From Chionis minor (taxonomy: Eukaryota > Chordata > Aves > Charadriiformes > Chionididae), in assembly GCA_013398295.1 (NCBI GenBank), contig VZSF01000864.1, positions 1 through 64,000 on the forward strand: DNA of 64,000 nt, written 5' to 3'. The position numbers were made by a program, and so were the translations under genes. This document shows, one piece after another, positions 1-12,678 of this stretch. Numbering within the stretch: position 1 is the first letter of the stretch; every line of letters starts with the position of its first letter. The notes beneath the pieces were generated by a model. The model saw nothing but the letters and a program-made list of their open reading frames with translations. It was not told where the DNA came from and searched no databases.

Positions 1-628
1 AATTACCCTTCTTTTTTTCTTGAGAGGCAGTCTAATATGTGGGACAGACTGCCCCGTCCCAGGCGGCGCCCCAAAAGAACCTTCATCGACGTTCTCACTT
101 GCCTGACCCTCGAGTTCCAGGGCCCCACACCTGTTCTGTAAAGGCAGCTGGGATGGTGAGGGAGGCCGGGGGGGACTCGGCTGTCTCCCTGAGCAGGGGC
201 CTGTTTCCATTCTCCCTCATCACTTCTCTCCCCCCTTCTGCCTGGTGGCAAGAGGGAAGGAGATCCTTTGCTTCCTGCTGCCCTTGTCTCAGGCTGTGGC
301 TCCACCAACCCATCTCCCTCTCACACTCTCTGATGCTCCTCAGCCTTTCCACCGCCTCCCTCAGCTCCGCCACCGGGCTGAGCAGATCATTCCCCTGGTG
401 GCACCGCACACAGGTGCTGTCTGGGCTGTCCACCAATGCCGGTGACAGGCTCAGGCGCTCCCTGCAGCCAGAGACCTGCACGGCCGCATGTTTGCCTGGA
501 AGGTCTGGGTCGCCACGTTCCTTTTTACAACAGCTTTCGGGCGAGTGGCAACTATGATTGGTGGCTTTGAGGTTTTGGGTTTTTTTCCTCTCTCTCTTTT
601 TCCCCCCTGTGAGGGCAGTGACCACCAA
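1..628 (-). pseudogene. CR1 ORF1 remnant, frameshifted
   Basis: CR1 ORF1 encodes a nucleic-acid-binding protein that accompanies the reverse transcriptase in the retrotransposition particle. From position 628 leftward one frame stays open for 177 codons. It carries a basic N-terminal part, a CVRC cysteine pair at residues 73-76, and a heptad-like stretch rich in L, V and E at about residues 81-106 (AELREAVERLRSIRE), typical of avian CR1 ORF1 and likely a coiled coil. The homology then leaves this frame. EWKQAPAQGD continues in a second frame from about 215, and NRCGALELEG continues in the third frame from about 145. At least two frameshifts are therefore present and the protein cannot be made whole. 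The true initiator is uncertain; the ATG at 628 is simply the first in the open frame. The copy is dead but not ancient, since the peptide is still easy to read. Confidence 0.75.
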
Positions 629-639
629 TTAAGTCTGCC

Positions 640-910
640 CCTGGCGCCAGGAAGGGAGCTCAGCTACCCCCAATAGACTTACCCAGACGCCAGCCGCGGT
701 GCCGGGGGCGCAGCGACCGGTCGCGGCGCTCCCGAGGCTCGTTTAAAGCTGCCGCGGGCGGCGCTGGCTCCGCCCCCGCCACGTCACCGCCCTCCCACGC
801 GGTGCCGGCACGAGCTCGCCGCTTTTCCCGGCTTCCAGAACCCCCAAAAGAGCCCTTTGCCCGTCCTTTTCGCCGCGATTCCCTCCCCCAGTGCGGATTT
901 ACCTGCACTG
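640..910 (-). promoter_or_regulatory. CpG-dense 5' region of the CR1 copy, probable internal promoter
   Basis: This is the most CpG-rich stretch of the window, with more than 25 CpG dinucleotides by eye between about 685 and 835. It contains GC-box-like words (GGGCGGAG on the minus strand near 770) and lies directly upstream of ORF1. LINE elements carry their promoter in the 5' untranslated region, so this is the expected place for one. A minus-strand CTGGGTAAGT at 677-686 matches a splice-donor consensus. An alternative is a host CpG island or first exon into which the element inserted. Promoter activity is inferred, not seen. Confidence 0.45.
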
Positions 911-3900
911 GAGCTGGTCTCCTCGGCGACCTTTTACAGAATGAAAATGCAGCTCATCTATGACTAACGCAGGTGAATGAATGTTGACATGGTAGACATC
1001 TACCTGTTGTAAAATGCACTCTTTAAGCTACTAGTCTTTGTGCAGGAGTCACTTCATGCTTGTAGCTATGATTGTCATTAAAAATACTGAGTACTGTAAG
1101 GGTATGTGGAAGAAGACACCAGCTGCTCCTTAAACGGTGTCTAATCAGGGTCTTTTTCAATGCAAAAAGGGGTAAAGAGAAAAGGAGGAAGCCATGAGCA
1201 AGAACATGCAGAGACGCAAACCTGACCAACAAATGGTAAGGCAGGCAGTAAGTACAACCAAACCTGGTCAGTCATATTGATGGGTAAGGGTAAGTGGAAT
1301 ATGGACACGCTTATGTCAATGAGACGTGGCCTGTGGTGTCAGCTACTGGAACCAGTGGGGTCTCTGTGCCACCCACTGGAGCAAGTAAAAGTCTTATCCC
1401 AGCCACTGAGGCAGGAACAGTGTTCCCCTGAAAACTGCTGTTTGGTGCTGGCTGCTGCGGGGAGTGAGTGGCTGCGTGTCCCCTAAACTGTGTGTGTGGG
1501 TGTGCATCATTCACTAGCAAGCCTCAGGCTGGACCATCTGGCAAATAGGAGGCCCTGCGAGCAGGCAGGAGTAACGGGCAGGGAGAGAGCTCGGGCTGGT
1601 ATTTGCAGGAGCCACGAGCGTGGGTGCCTGGAGGATAAGCCTATGAGTGCATGAGTTTGTTTGCTGAGACACCTCCATGAGCATACTGGTGAGCTCTATG
1701 GAAGACCAGAAGGATGCTGGTGACATTGTATAGCTGCCCCCTGTAAGAAAGTTCACATGGGAGTGGTGGCGTAAATGTCATTTACCCTTCAAACAAGTGG
1801 ATTACTTTGGGAGAAACATTTTCTTTCCGAGTAAATTTGCTGTATCAGAGCAGATTCACATAATGTGAACAGAAGAAGTCCTGCTTAAGGCAGGAGAAAG
1901 GGGAAACAATGTTTCCTGGGAGGTGTCTGATCTGTGGTTCTCAAAGTTTTTTATTTATCTTGGGAGAAGTTCTCTAACTTGTTGGGTTCAACAACAAGTT
2001 GGAACAAGAAGCAATTGAGCTTATCCAAGGCTGCCTCAAAGACTGTCTTTCACCATGCCAGGAAACTAACCTAACTAAGCTAACCCCTTAGACACTCAAC
2101 TTCTGTGTGACAAAGCTTATTTTCTCAAAAATGAGTCCATCTCACTGACTGAGAGTTATTCCTTCACACAACTCTTAAAGTGACAAAGATTACTCTTTCA
2201 GTATGCATCAGCCTGATAGTACAAGCTAGAATGATCATTTTCAAGAGACACCTCAGATAGTGGGGCTTGGTTGCAGAGCCAAAGATGAATCTTGAATCTG
2301 TTAAGGCCAACTAAAAAATTTAGATATGGCAAGGGAAAAAAAAAAAAAAAAGGAAAACCCCATGCTTTTACCATTGTAAAAGAAGATGAAAAGGCAGAGA
2401 AAAGAAATTTTAATTTAGATGGGTTGTGTCACTGTTTCTTTGCTTACATTAGTAATTTGACAAAGAAATAAAATTAAATTAATTCTGAATTTTTATTGAT
2501 TGAGCTCCTCCACTGGTAGTATAAATATACATAAAATTTGCACATATAAATAAGTTTGTAGCAGCCATTTCTTTTATGACCACAACAACAAACTAAATAC
2601 CACTTTACAAGCTCAGATAATGTTGGAAGTAGTAATAAAAAGTGCTTGGTAAGAAAAAAGAAAGAAAAGAAACCCCTGCGTATTTAAACCCTGTGTTACT
2701 TGCATAGTTTACACATTAGTGGAAAATTGTTCGTCATTTGTTTGAGTTCAGAGTTATGCTTCTGACATTTAAATACATGGTGCAAATCTGTAAACCAATA
2801 CCCTTATTCTAACGATTTAGGAAAGCTTTCAGAGCTAATTGAAGTGTCTGTGTCATTTTTCTGTGTGTTTTTCAATATCAAGGGCTGCAACATGGCAAAG
2901 GAAACACTTTTGTTGTACAAAGCAATTTTTACGTGCTTTTAATTAACATGCATTTCCAGGTTGAGTGCTTAAAGACACTTTTGTTAAGCATTCCTGAAGA
3001 TTCTTCAGTAACAGTCAAGTGCCAAGTGGCTCTCATAAATGTAAAAGAAGCTTTGGTGAAGGCAAACAAAAAAATCCTTTCACAGCTGACAAAATTCCTT
3101 GTTTTGTCTCTTATTTGGCATATCCATTCTTTTCCTTCTCCTTTATGGTTGTCATAAATAGCAGTTCTGTGGTTCACAAAAGCATGAAACTTACCCTTGG
3201 ACTTGGAAACAAGCCTGATGTAGAGATTAAGGTTGTATTAGCAGAAATGTTAAGGGAAAACCAAGCAAACAGACACATGTAGGTGGTGCCAGATGCCATC
3301 CTGTTTGTGCATACATTGTGCAGTTTGTAATTTCTGATTAAACTCATGTAAAAGGGATCAAAATTACTCTCCAGGGCCAGCCTAAAGATTTATATGGGGT
3401 ACATCTGGACTTTTAAATGTATCCATGGCCGAAAGTTATCCCTACGCTGCAGGCCAACTGGCCCAGTGTGGTTTACCTCTACTCACCTCAGGGATAGTTG
3501 CGACAGGAAAAGCATAGTGCATCCACATGGTCTAACATTTGATCAGGTCTTCTCTGGGTCATGTGTATTGATCCGTGGCCACAATATTCAGAATAATGTA
3601 GTTATTCCTATATAATTATAATGTAACAGTATGTATAGTTAATGTAATTCGCTAATTTATAGCATAATGCTACAAATACGGGCTGCATGACATAGGGTGT
3701 GACGTGTGGATGTGGATTGTTTGAGAGTGAAGACTGAGCTGAAAGAGGAGTAGAAATTATTGGGAAGGTAGGAAGGAAAAAAGGGTGTGATCCTGCCTGT
3801 TAGAGGCAGTTCCAGGCTTCGTTGCTCCACAATCCACCACCTATTATTACTCTTTTGGGAAGGATAATCAACTTATTTATTCTGAAAGTGAGCCCAGGAA

Positions 3901-4384
3901 TTAATTGAGAACGATCAGATGATCAGTACCCAGTAGTGAAATGGAGAATTTAATGATTTCATAGTTATATTACTGTTTTGCTGTACCCCAAATCAATCAA
4001 CAGTTGCCAATAACAGAAAATTAGGGAAGAGTACAAACCCAGAATAAACACACAATTACATTTTGCCTCCATAAGCATTCAGTAGTCTGTGGTTTAGGCA
4101 CAATAAAATAACCCTTGATAGTTTTCCATAAATTTGTCCAGTTTCTTTTTGTCTCCTACACACTTTATATTCTGTGTCGAGAATATCAACAGTTTAACTA
4201 AGTGCTAATGCTGTGTCTTATACCTTCTTAGTGTCTCTAGCAGTGTTTGGCAAGGAAGCTTGATAAATACTTTTAGAAATTAAACTATTAGCTGCTTTTC
4301 CATTCTTTACATGCCAACTGCAGTTCATATTAATATGAATCATCGGGTAAGAATATGAGATGTGAAGTTGGAAGAGAAATGAAA
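911..4384. other. Unique non-coding sequence
   Basis: No gene or recognisable repeat is visible. Positions about 1190-1760 are moderately GC-richer than the flanks and contain several loosely related CCACTGG/ACCAGTGG words, without a clear repeat unit or coding signal. The rest is AT-rich. Open frames here are 62-87 codons long and show no domain that I recognise. Confidence 0.5.
2336..2351 (+). repeat. Poly(A) tract, 16 bp
   Basis: This is an uninterrupted run of A. No target-site duplication or retroposed body is recognisable upstream, so I treat it as a simple repeat. Confidence 0.85.
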
Positions 4385-4618
4385 AGAGAGGGGTTCAGAC
4401 TGGATGCAAGGAGAGACATTTTCTCCCCAAGGAGAAAATTCGGCAGTGGAAGAGGCTTCCCAGAGCACTTGTACAGTATCCACCCTCGGGGGCTCTCAAG
4501 ACCCAACTGGATCAAGCCCTAAGCAACTTGGTCTGACTTCAGAACTGGTCCTGCTCTGAGCAGGGTTTGGACTAGAGACTTCCTGAGGTCCCCTCCAAGC
4601 TGAATTATCCTGTGACTC
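4385..4618 (+). mobile_element. CR1 LINE 3' fragment
   Basis: This is a 5'-truncated CR1 of about 235 bp on the plus strand. It begins in the conserved end of the reverse-transcriptase ORF (GGGTTCAGACTGGATGCAAGG and then GGAAGAGGCTTCCCAGAG, matching the usual FRLD...WNRLPRE region). It continues through the short 3' untranslated region (TTTGGACTAGAGACTTCCTGAGG) and ends with a mutated copy of the octamer tail, ATTATCCTGTGACTC, where ATTCTATGATTCT is typical. The frame is interrupted. The level of divergence points to an old copy. Confidence 0.85.
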
Positions 4619-6949
4619 CATGTTGTTTTCAAATACCTGTTCTTAGCTGTTGGCTGTTGTTAATACAGTTGTATTGCAATGTAACATTATAACCCCACAG
4701 ACCTCCATGTTGGCATAAATGCTCAGAGACATCACTGCTAAACTTATTCCATTAAAGATGACTACAGGTTAAGTTTGGTGTCAAGTATTTGTCAAGGTTT
4801 GTTGTACACTGTGACAGACCTTTACATGATCATTTCAACAAGGTGTTAATGTATGTAAATCTATGACAAGGTATTGGCAGAAAAACACATTAATTTTACT
4901 CTTGAGAGTTAGCCATGATATACTGAGGAAAATATTTACACAGGGCAACTGCAAAGTGTTGACACTTTATGCTATTCTGTTGCCTGAAAAAAAATAATTT
5001 CTGATAAATACTATCCAACAAGAAGATAAAAAGTTAAATGAAATATTTACTTTTTCTGAAAACTGGAAACACTAATTTCTGCTCAGCTGTGCCTAACAGT
5101 GTCCAGAATCCTCACATTTTCCATGTTTATAATTTTTATGTTTATACATAAATTTTGAAAAACTGAATATTGAAAAACAGCCTGTTTAAACTGCTGTTTT
5201 TATATATGTTTTACGTCTCAAATAACTTTTCTCTCTTCTTGATGTAATGTTCCACTTTGCTTTCTACAGATATGTTTTTCCAGATTTCCTGTTAAAACCA
5301 GGAAATGGCTAATTGACGCATAAGTAGAAAACAAATATATCCATTTTCATCTTCAGTGCCTTTCAGTCTCACCCAGGAAAAGTCTTTCCCACACAAGCAG
5401 CCACATACAATGCTTTTAACAGTCTTGTTAGCTGCCTTGATCATGGGGTGATCTTTATTTCAGATGGGGTTTACCTGAACGCCTTACTTGTTTCATTTTT
5501 ATTGCCTACTAAGAAGAAATTAGTAATAATGACTTTCTAAGGAAATGTAGAATATTTATCAATAGAAATCTTTCATAACAAGTGAGACAAACATCTCCCA
5601 GAAACCATTTAGTTATTGTTGGGGACAGGAGATGAACTACAATTTGTCTTGCTGATTTTCTAGACTTGTGTTTTTATTAGTCTATGTATCAACACTCCTC
5701 TAAACTCTACTATGAACACTTGGGCAGATATATGAGATTTCATGTGCCTTTTTGGGATGTATCAAACAATGTTTTCTTACTAGGGATATTATTTCCATGT
5801 TTGATTCTACTCCTCCCACTCAAAATCTGTTGCACAGGAAATGTACAGAGGTGAAAAGCAAGAAAAGAGAATATGAAATAGATCCTGCCCTCAAATAACA
5901 CAAAACCACACATTATAATAAACTTCCTTAATGATAATTATATTGTTATAACCATCCTGGAAGAAGTAAAATGATAACAGTGTATTTTAGATGCTGTTTT
6001 CTGGACCATTGCTGAAAAGCCACATGGACTCCAGGCCAAAATCCCACTCAGTTCTGGGATAATTTAACTGGTTTCTGGGTTTTCCCTAACTCTGGAATGT
6101 TTTATACCAGTTATTTACTGAAAAACGCTGTTCAATGTCAAAAAGTTGTGATATGACATTGTAGCATGAACTGTTCCACTTGGAATAACAACATAAGAAA
6201 TGTCCTCCTGAGTCAACTCATTGGTACTTTCTGCTACCAACAGAGCAATTGGACATGGTGGCCACTGTTTACTTTTCATTTCCCTTGCGTTCCCTCGGTG
6301 TCTGTGACTTGTCTATGAGGGACGCTACAGGGTACATTCAGAACTAGTAGCCACTTATAATGGACTTGTCTAATCCCTTTCTGAATCTGCAAGTGCTGTC
6401 TGTTTCCGAAACTTCATGTGGCAGAAATTTCCAGAAAGAAAGAAGCATTTACTCATATCTGTTTTAAATCAGCTTCCTGCTTGTTTCTTTAAGTGTTCCC
6501 ATGTTTTTGCATTATTAGATTTGTCATTCAGGTTATCTTTTGCCTTCATGATTTTGTAAACCCTGAAATGTTGAGTACTGAAATGAGAAAAGGCTGAATG
6601 CAATCAGAAACCTAAAATTAGTATCTAAAATCAATATTCAAATTATTTAAAATGCTTTAAATAGTCAAAGTGATTTAAAGCTCCCACAACAAGAGTAATA
6701 ATACAGAGTTTTCCAGTGCCAGATTGATATTATTGAGTGTTTCTTTTGAAAAGAAACAGCTAAACAAAATGAAGGCATTGAAGGGGTATCTAAGGGAATA
6801 TGGAACACAGCAGCAGTATGAAGGTGTTTTGAGAACAAACGGAAAAACAAGGTAATGTCTTTTTGCTGTTTTTCCTCACTGACAAGTTGTATCTGCTTCC
6901 TTGTATTTGATAGAGCTTGATAGACTTTTCCCTAAATTACTTAATCACA
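4619..6949. other. Unique AT-rich sequence
   Basis: I see no gene, recognisable repeat or RNA gene here. Short open frames are at chance length. Confidence 0.5.
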
Positions 6950-7400
6950 TATTGAACCTACTTACACTTTTGGTCTTTACAGCACTTGAAAGTAATGAGT
7001 TCCACAATTTAATTTTACTCTGAGCCAAAATGTACTTCCTTTTGCCTGATAATTTCATTGGATGCTCCTATTTCGTGGACTCTGAGAGAGAGTAAATAAT
7101 TGTTCCCTAATCAATTTCTTCATACCTTTCACAATACTGTGCAACTCTACCACATCTACCCCCCACTGTCTGTTTTGCAGGCAGAATAGTCCTAGTTTAT
7201 TAAGTCTTTCCTCATATGTACACTGTTCCATGTCTTTGATCATCCTTTCAATCTTTCCTTGTGCTTTTGCAAGCTGTACCTTTCTGAGATAGGATGATTA
7301 GAACAGCATGAAGCACTCAAGATGTGGATGTACCATGGGTTTATACAACAGTGTAATTAAATATAGTGGGGTTTCTAAATTCTTTTGCTGATAGCACTTT
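6950..7400 (-). mobile_element. Ancient CR1-type LINE fragment
   Basis: On the minus strand, positions 7055-7243 encode a degraded version of the C-terminal CR1 reverse-transcriptase segment. It starts MIKDMEQCTYEERLNKLGLF, equivalent to the [20 protein letters not shown] of the younger copy at 35.3 kb. DNA on both sides also follows an old amniote CR1 pattern, for example CAAGATGTGGATGTACCATGG at about 7319-7339 and TTCCACAATTTAATTTTACTC near 7000. It is much more diverged than the other copies and belongs to an older subfamily. The boundaries are approximate. Confidence 0.65.
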
Positions 7401-8111
7401 ACATTCTTCCTCTTCTTTTCATTGTTATTGACATAAATCTGATCTTTTTATATAGCAGCTCATAATAATGTAAGATTTATTTACCGAGTGGAAACAGATA
7501 ATTTACTTCACAGGGTAGGTGTAGAAGTTATCTTTTTGACTATGTGCATTGTTTTCAATCTATTGAAAATATTCACTTGCTGCCTTACTTAATAACCATT
7601 CCTATAAAACAACTTTGTGCAACTATTTGCAGCCAATGCTTATTTTTTTAATCCCAGTTGTTTTGACTCACTCACAAATTTTCCCATTTCATGAATATGT
7701 TTGTGTGGCAAAGGTACCAAAAGAGACAATAATGTACCTTCACTGATAACCTATGTTGAAAACATCTTATATCAACTTTTTATATTAAGAGCAACTTAAT
7801 TTAAACATCTTTTGTACAGTAATGGGAAAAATAATGAAAAGAGGTGCATAGGTATTTGAAATATTGGTATGACATAATAAAATAAAATAAAAACTCAATA
7901 ATACAAGAATTAACACACCAAGAAACAGGTGATCTAAAATACCTACATGCAATGAGAGGATGGTAAGACATTACCTTTACTTAAAAGAATTACCTGAAAA
8001 AGAATGATCTACCACTTATATACTCTGTGAGTTTGATAAAACAATAATCACATTTTGAATTGCACTGACAGGTGCATCAAGTTGTGGGCCAGAAATGTTG
8101 TAGTATACATG
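7401..8111. other. Unique AT-rich sequence
   Basis: No gene or repeat is recognisable. Confidence 0.45.
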
Positions 8112-8541
8112 ATTTCAAAAGGTCCTTTGGCAGGTCTTTAGTCCAACCCTGTGCTCAAAGCAGCATCAAATGAGTTCAGCCCAGGTTTCCCACAGCTTTG
8201 TCTGTGCCTTGAAAACCTGCAAAAAAGACATGACAGCATTGCTTGGAAATCAGCTCCAACATTAAATATTTTCGCAGCATTTTTTTCTTATATCCTTTCT
8301 GAACCACTCTTATTTTAACTTCCACCTGTTACTTCTTATCCTCCAGTCATGCACCACAGTGAAAAGTATGCCTTTATTTTCTCAACTACCACCCCTTAGG
8401 TACTGGGGGGCTGTTCTTAGGTTCCCCTAAAGCTGTTTCTCTTCCAGGCTTAACAAACCTGTTTGCCTCTTCTCATGGGTCAAGTGGTCCAGCCCCGTGT
8501 CTGGCTTCGTGGCTCCCTGCTGGACTAGGTCAAGTTTGTTA
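8112..8541 (-). mobile_element. CR1 LINE 3' fragment, diverged
   Basis: Read on the plus strand, this follows the reverse complement of the CR1 3' region. AGTCCAACCCTGTGCTCAAAG lies next to the lost octamer tail. It is followed by TTGAAAACCTGC, then CTCTTCCAGGCTTAACAAACC, and finally CCCTGCTGGACTAGGTCAAG at the 5'-truncated end. The reverse-transcriptase frame is broken throughout and the terminal octamers are no longer recognisable, so this is an old insertion of about 430 bp. Confidence 0.75.
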
Positions 8542-11500
8542 AGCTGAAAATTTCCCTCATTTTAATACCTGAGAGATTTTAATTTGGTTACCTAATACTG
8601 TTGTCATGGATTTAAGAGTTATCTAGGAATAAAATTCTATGTGATTTATAAAAATGTTAGTTAAGTGTTTCGGAGATACTTTGATTATTAATAACAATTT
8701 CTAACAAAAGGAAGCAAACTTCCAAGAAACTCTTCCTTAAAGAAGATATCAGAACTGTCACAAGTCTTCTTGAATTAATTCTTTGCTGCATTGGTTAATG
8801 TAATGAATTTTCACTGAGTTTGCTGATGTGAGTAAACCTAACAGCTTTAAAGTATTTCATGAATTTCCACGTAAGATATGGGCAGTGTTTGTTATGCACG
8901 TGCACAGACACACACATATATATGTATGTATGCAAGTACATACAACATTGTTGGATATAGAGTCCTGACTAGTTTGAATTAGTGTATGAAATCACACTCA
9001 TGTACAATATGCACAGCAAATATAAAAAGCAGAATATTTTCAAACTTTCATAGGATTCATAATTCAAAGGTTTAATTGTTTTTTCTTGCATAAGCAGTAT
9101 TGCCAAGGATTTCTCATTTATAGAAAATAAGATGCTTCAAATTTGATTTAGTCAAATATAACTGCAGCCAGTCAGTAATTCGTGGTCAAAGTATAATTTT
9201 CTTGAAACATAAACTCCTTTTTAATGTAATTTTCATGAAACCATCCTTCAGGATGTGTGCAGCCTTCAGGTCAGTAAAACACAGATTTCAAAAGACCTTA
9301 TTCACTAAGGAAAAAATTTCTCTTCGTGTTCCTATTTGAAAGCGTACACACAAGTACTCATCAAACCTACAGCTTCCTCAGATACATCATTAATTTATGT
9401 AGGCTTGGAAACTGCAGTTTGGGCCTGATTTAAATTTATGTTGTTCAGCAAAATGTTTATTCTGACTAGTTCTTTAATAGAAAAGTTTAGGGCTGGTAAT
9501 CAGATTGTCTGATTATTCTTGTATCAAAGTGATGAAATATATTGAAAGGCAGTGTATTTCAGGTACTGAAATTAAAGTTCTGGTTATCTCCTATAGGTAA
9601 AACTTTGTAGAACACAGAAAAATGTTGAATCAGCACTTTCTGAAAGCTTTCCTTTGTGAAGTTATTTTCTTATTTATTCTTGTTTCTGACTTTCAGTCGT
9701 CACTGTTTCTTTTGTAGGTGGAAGTAATCACAACGGTAAAACAGCTTTGAGAGACTATTCTCTGGTTCAGTGAACTGAAAATTACACAAACTCTCTTGAG
9801 GTTCTGTTTAAATTTTTGAAGTGGTTATACAAAGTCTTCGAAGATGTTTTCATTAAAATAAGTCAGAGCAGAAAATAAGTTGGAGACAAATCTAGCTTAC
9901 CTTACCCATTAGGTTGTCCTATGGATGTTAATGACACTACTTAACATAAAAAGATGGGAAAATAATTTTTTGTTATTTTAAATGTATAGTCAGCAGCAAA
10001 TAACATATTTTCAATCCATGAAAGATTTTTTTTTTAACAGGGTCATATTTAAATTTATTGTCCTGCAGTAAGTTTTGTAACAGTCTATTTTCTGTGGATC
10101 ATTATTAGATTTCATTATACTTTTCCATGTTGAGCAGGTGACCTAGAATGTAAGTTTCCAAGAAGGTTTTCAGAAAGAAAGGGTGAGAGGGAGCATGGGA
10201 TTCCAAATGTTTATGACTATTTCCTCAGCAGTTCTTCAATGCTTTCTTGTATTTTTGATATTTTGGCTAATCTCCGAGTTGATGTGAAATATGTGTGTTA
10301 AGAATGAAAGGTAAATCCCCTATTTCATGCTGACTATTCCTCCTTGCAAAGAGAGGGGGAAAAGTGAACTGAAAGCAAGTTGAATGCTCTTTCCACCTGA
10401 ACTACAAGGACTGGGAATGAACTTGCTCCACCATACACAGGTTTTTCTGGGTTTTTAAAGAGATAATGTGGCATAGTTGTTCTTAAAATGCCATTTCAGT
10501 GGATGAAAAATTAACTCTCTGGATTTTCAGGAGTCTAAGAATGAAAATAAGAAATATTACCTCAGAATTCAAGAAGCTTCCCAGTAACACCTATCTTGTC
10601 TGGCAATTCTAGAAATGTTACTTTTTACAAAGATTCAGTCAAGAATTTATACAAAAGAACATAGATGACTTCTCTATCTTATTATCTGTGGGGTCTTTTA
10701 TGTAGAGAAGAACTATGAATGTAAGTATCTCCTCAGTCCTAATGCCCTAAGATTCTTTTAACATAAAAACAGTAAAGCATCTTAAACTGCCCAATATAAA
10801 GAAGCTAATGGGAATCTTGGATGTAGAGAAATAAAAATTTAATAGAACTGTGATCATTTTCTACAAATACACTATGATGAAACAGAGCATGCTAATCTAA
10901 TCTGAAAATATGAATACCAATGCCTCTGGCTCTAAAAAAAGTGATAAATATTTTAATTATATAACATGAATTTTTTACTAAATATATCGAGTGTAACACT
11001 CAGTAATTTGTAGTATTTTTTGATTAGCATATACAATTCATCTGGGAAAAATTATCACAGGGTTTTTCCTTTTTTGTTATATGAGTAAATGGCTGTTAAA
11101 AGAATATATTTTAATCTTGTCTAAATAGTTTTTATGGTGCCTTGAAACCTTATGTATTAAAAACTAAAGCCTTATGTATCAAAAAGTACTCACCATGTTT
11201 CAGCAACAACACATCAATACATGTGATATCTCAAATAAATGCACATGTTTATATTATTATTTAAAATAAAAATGTGTATTCAAATCAGCACTGCATCCTT
11301 CAGAGCTATCAAAAGACTATGGCTCTGTGTATGGTTTCACTAATGCCTTGTGAATTATTTCTAGCTTCACTGGTTTTATACATAGCCTGTGGATGCATCC
11401 TGATGGATTACAATAAATATGAGGAAAATGGGGGTAAGAAAGAGACCGTCTGTTTTTTACAGTTGTACACACTTTCTACTCAAATGAACAAATACACTGA

Positions 11501-12469
11501 TGTCACACCATGAATGGCAGGAACTCTAGTTTTGTTATTGCTCATTAGGAAAAATTTTGATCAAATTAGTAATCTGCTCATAGGGTATAACGGTTTATGG
11601 AGTAGGTAAATGATGAAATTATTAGATTTTTGTTTTCTGTCTGAAATTTCCCCTTAGGCATATAATTTTTTTGGCAATCATCTAAGGTTGCTTACTACCT
11701 GTTTATGGTGTAATAGCTACATTCTTTGCTAAGTAAACTCTGAAGCAAAATTCCACAAGGTTTGTCAGCTTATGGTATAATTAATATAGAGACAAAAACA
11801 TTAATTCTGAACTAGAAATCTTTTCAGATTAGCTGTTGCCTTTAGATGTATTTAATGAAAAAGTTGGTCAGAAATTTTGTCTCCTGTCATGTCCCTTGAA
11901 GAAAAGTTGATCTCACCATGAGCAGGTCCCATTATTATTAGATTTTATTGCACATTTGAGGTGAAATATTTTGACATAATGAAGAGATGGCTTTGAAGAT
12001 GAGATGATCACATACATAGTGAGAATATGAATAACAAATGCAGAGGTTAGTTATTGAATTGGCCCATCAGAGTTAAGGGTTTGTAATGCTAACCTACGAT
12101 CAGCAAATCTGGGGAAGTGTTGGTGATCAGTAAATGTCTTTATCTGAAACATTAAAACAATAACAAGGGAAAATCTGTTGGTGGAAATCAAGGTCATTCT
12201 TTGATTTGTGAATTTTAATTTACATTAGTAAGACTGAAAACGATAAACAGACATGACCATGAAATGCTATTCTTGCACACCGTGGGAGATAGACAAATAC
12301 AACTAATTAATCTGGCTGTTTTAAACATAAGCAAAAATATGTAACAAAATATTCCTATAAATAATTGCTATGTTGCCATTGATTAAGTTGATGACCATGC
12401 ATGACGGTTGAGCCACTGTCACATCTAATTTGTTCACACATGCCTGCCTGGACAGTAACCTTATCTCCC
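8542..12469. other. Unique AT-rich sequence
   Basis: About 3.9 kb without a supported gene. A short CA/TA simple repeat lies at 8905-8945. Open frames are at most 79 codons and carry no recognisable domain. Confidence 0.5.
8905..8945. repeat. CA/TATG simple repeat
   Basis: Imperfect CA, TA and TATG dinucleotide and tetranucleotide units over about 40 bp. Confidence 0.7.
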
Positions 12470-12595
12470 CCAGCAGACCCTGTTTGTTCAGTGGTTGTGT
12501 TTTGTTTAGAATGTAAGCCACCTGGGACAGTCTTTATCCTCGTGTTATTTCTTTTTGCTTTATCCAGTACAGTGGGATTCTAATCCCTGACAGAA
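12470..12595 (+). mobile_element. Possible ancient LINE 3' end (L2/CR1-like)
   Basis: The string AGAATGTAAGCCACCTGGGA followed by ACAGTCTTTATCCT and CAGTACAGTGGGATTCTAAT resembles the 3' end shared by old amniote LINEs, in which a 'GAATGTAAGC...GGGACAG' block precedes a 'GTACAGTGGG' block. The match is from memory and is short. The segment could instead be unique sequence with chance resemblance. Confidence 0.4.
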
Positions 12596-12678
12596 AACAT
12601 CAAGAATTATGCAATGGATATAATTTTTGTTGTGTTTCTGCCTTATCCCATTTGCGTTATTTATTTTCTACTACTCTT

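Larger units (their letters stand above)
1..910 (-). mobile_element. CR1 LINE, 5' portion (5' region plus ORF1), cut by the window edge
   Basis: This is a chicken-repeat-1 type non-LTR retrotransposon read on the minus strand. It keeps the 5' end, which is uncommon because most CR1 copies are 5'-truncated. Its right-hand (5') part at about 640-910 is CpG-dense, and its left part encodes recognisable ORF1 peptide that runs toward position 1. The reverse-transcriptase ORF would lie outside the window. Base composition drops to the AT-rich background at about 910, which I take as the 5' boundary, uncertain by some tens of bases. The identification rests on my recognition of the ORF1 peptide. I cannot name the subfamily. 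Confidence 0.8.

Noticed and set aside
39..557. 172-codon plus-strand frame at the left edge
   Set aside because: It is the antisense shadow of CR1 ORF1 on the minus strand.
660..908. 82-codon minus-strand frame through the CpG-rich segment
   Set aside because: The G/R/A-rich peptide is as expected from CpG-dense DNA. It ends before ORF1 and more likely lies in 5' untranslated sequence.
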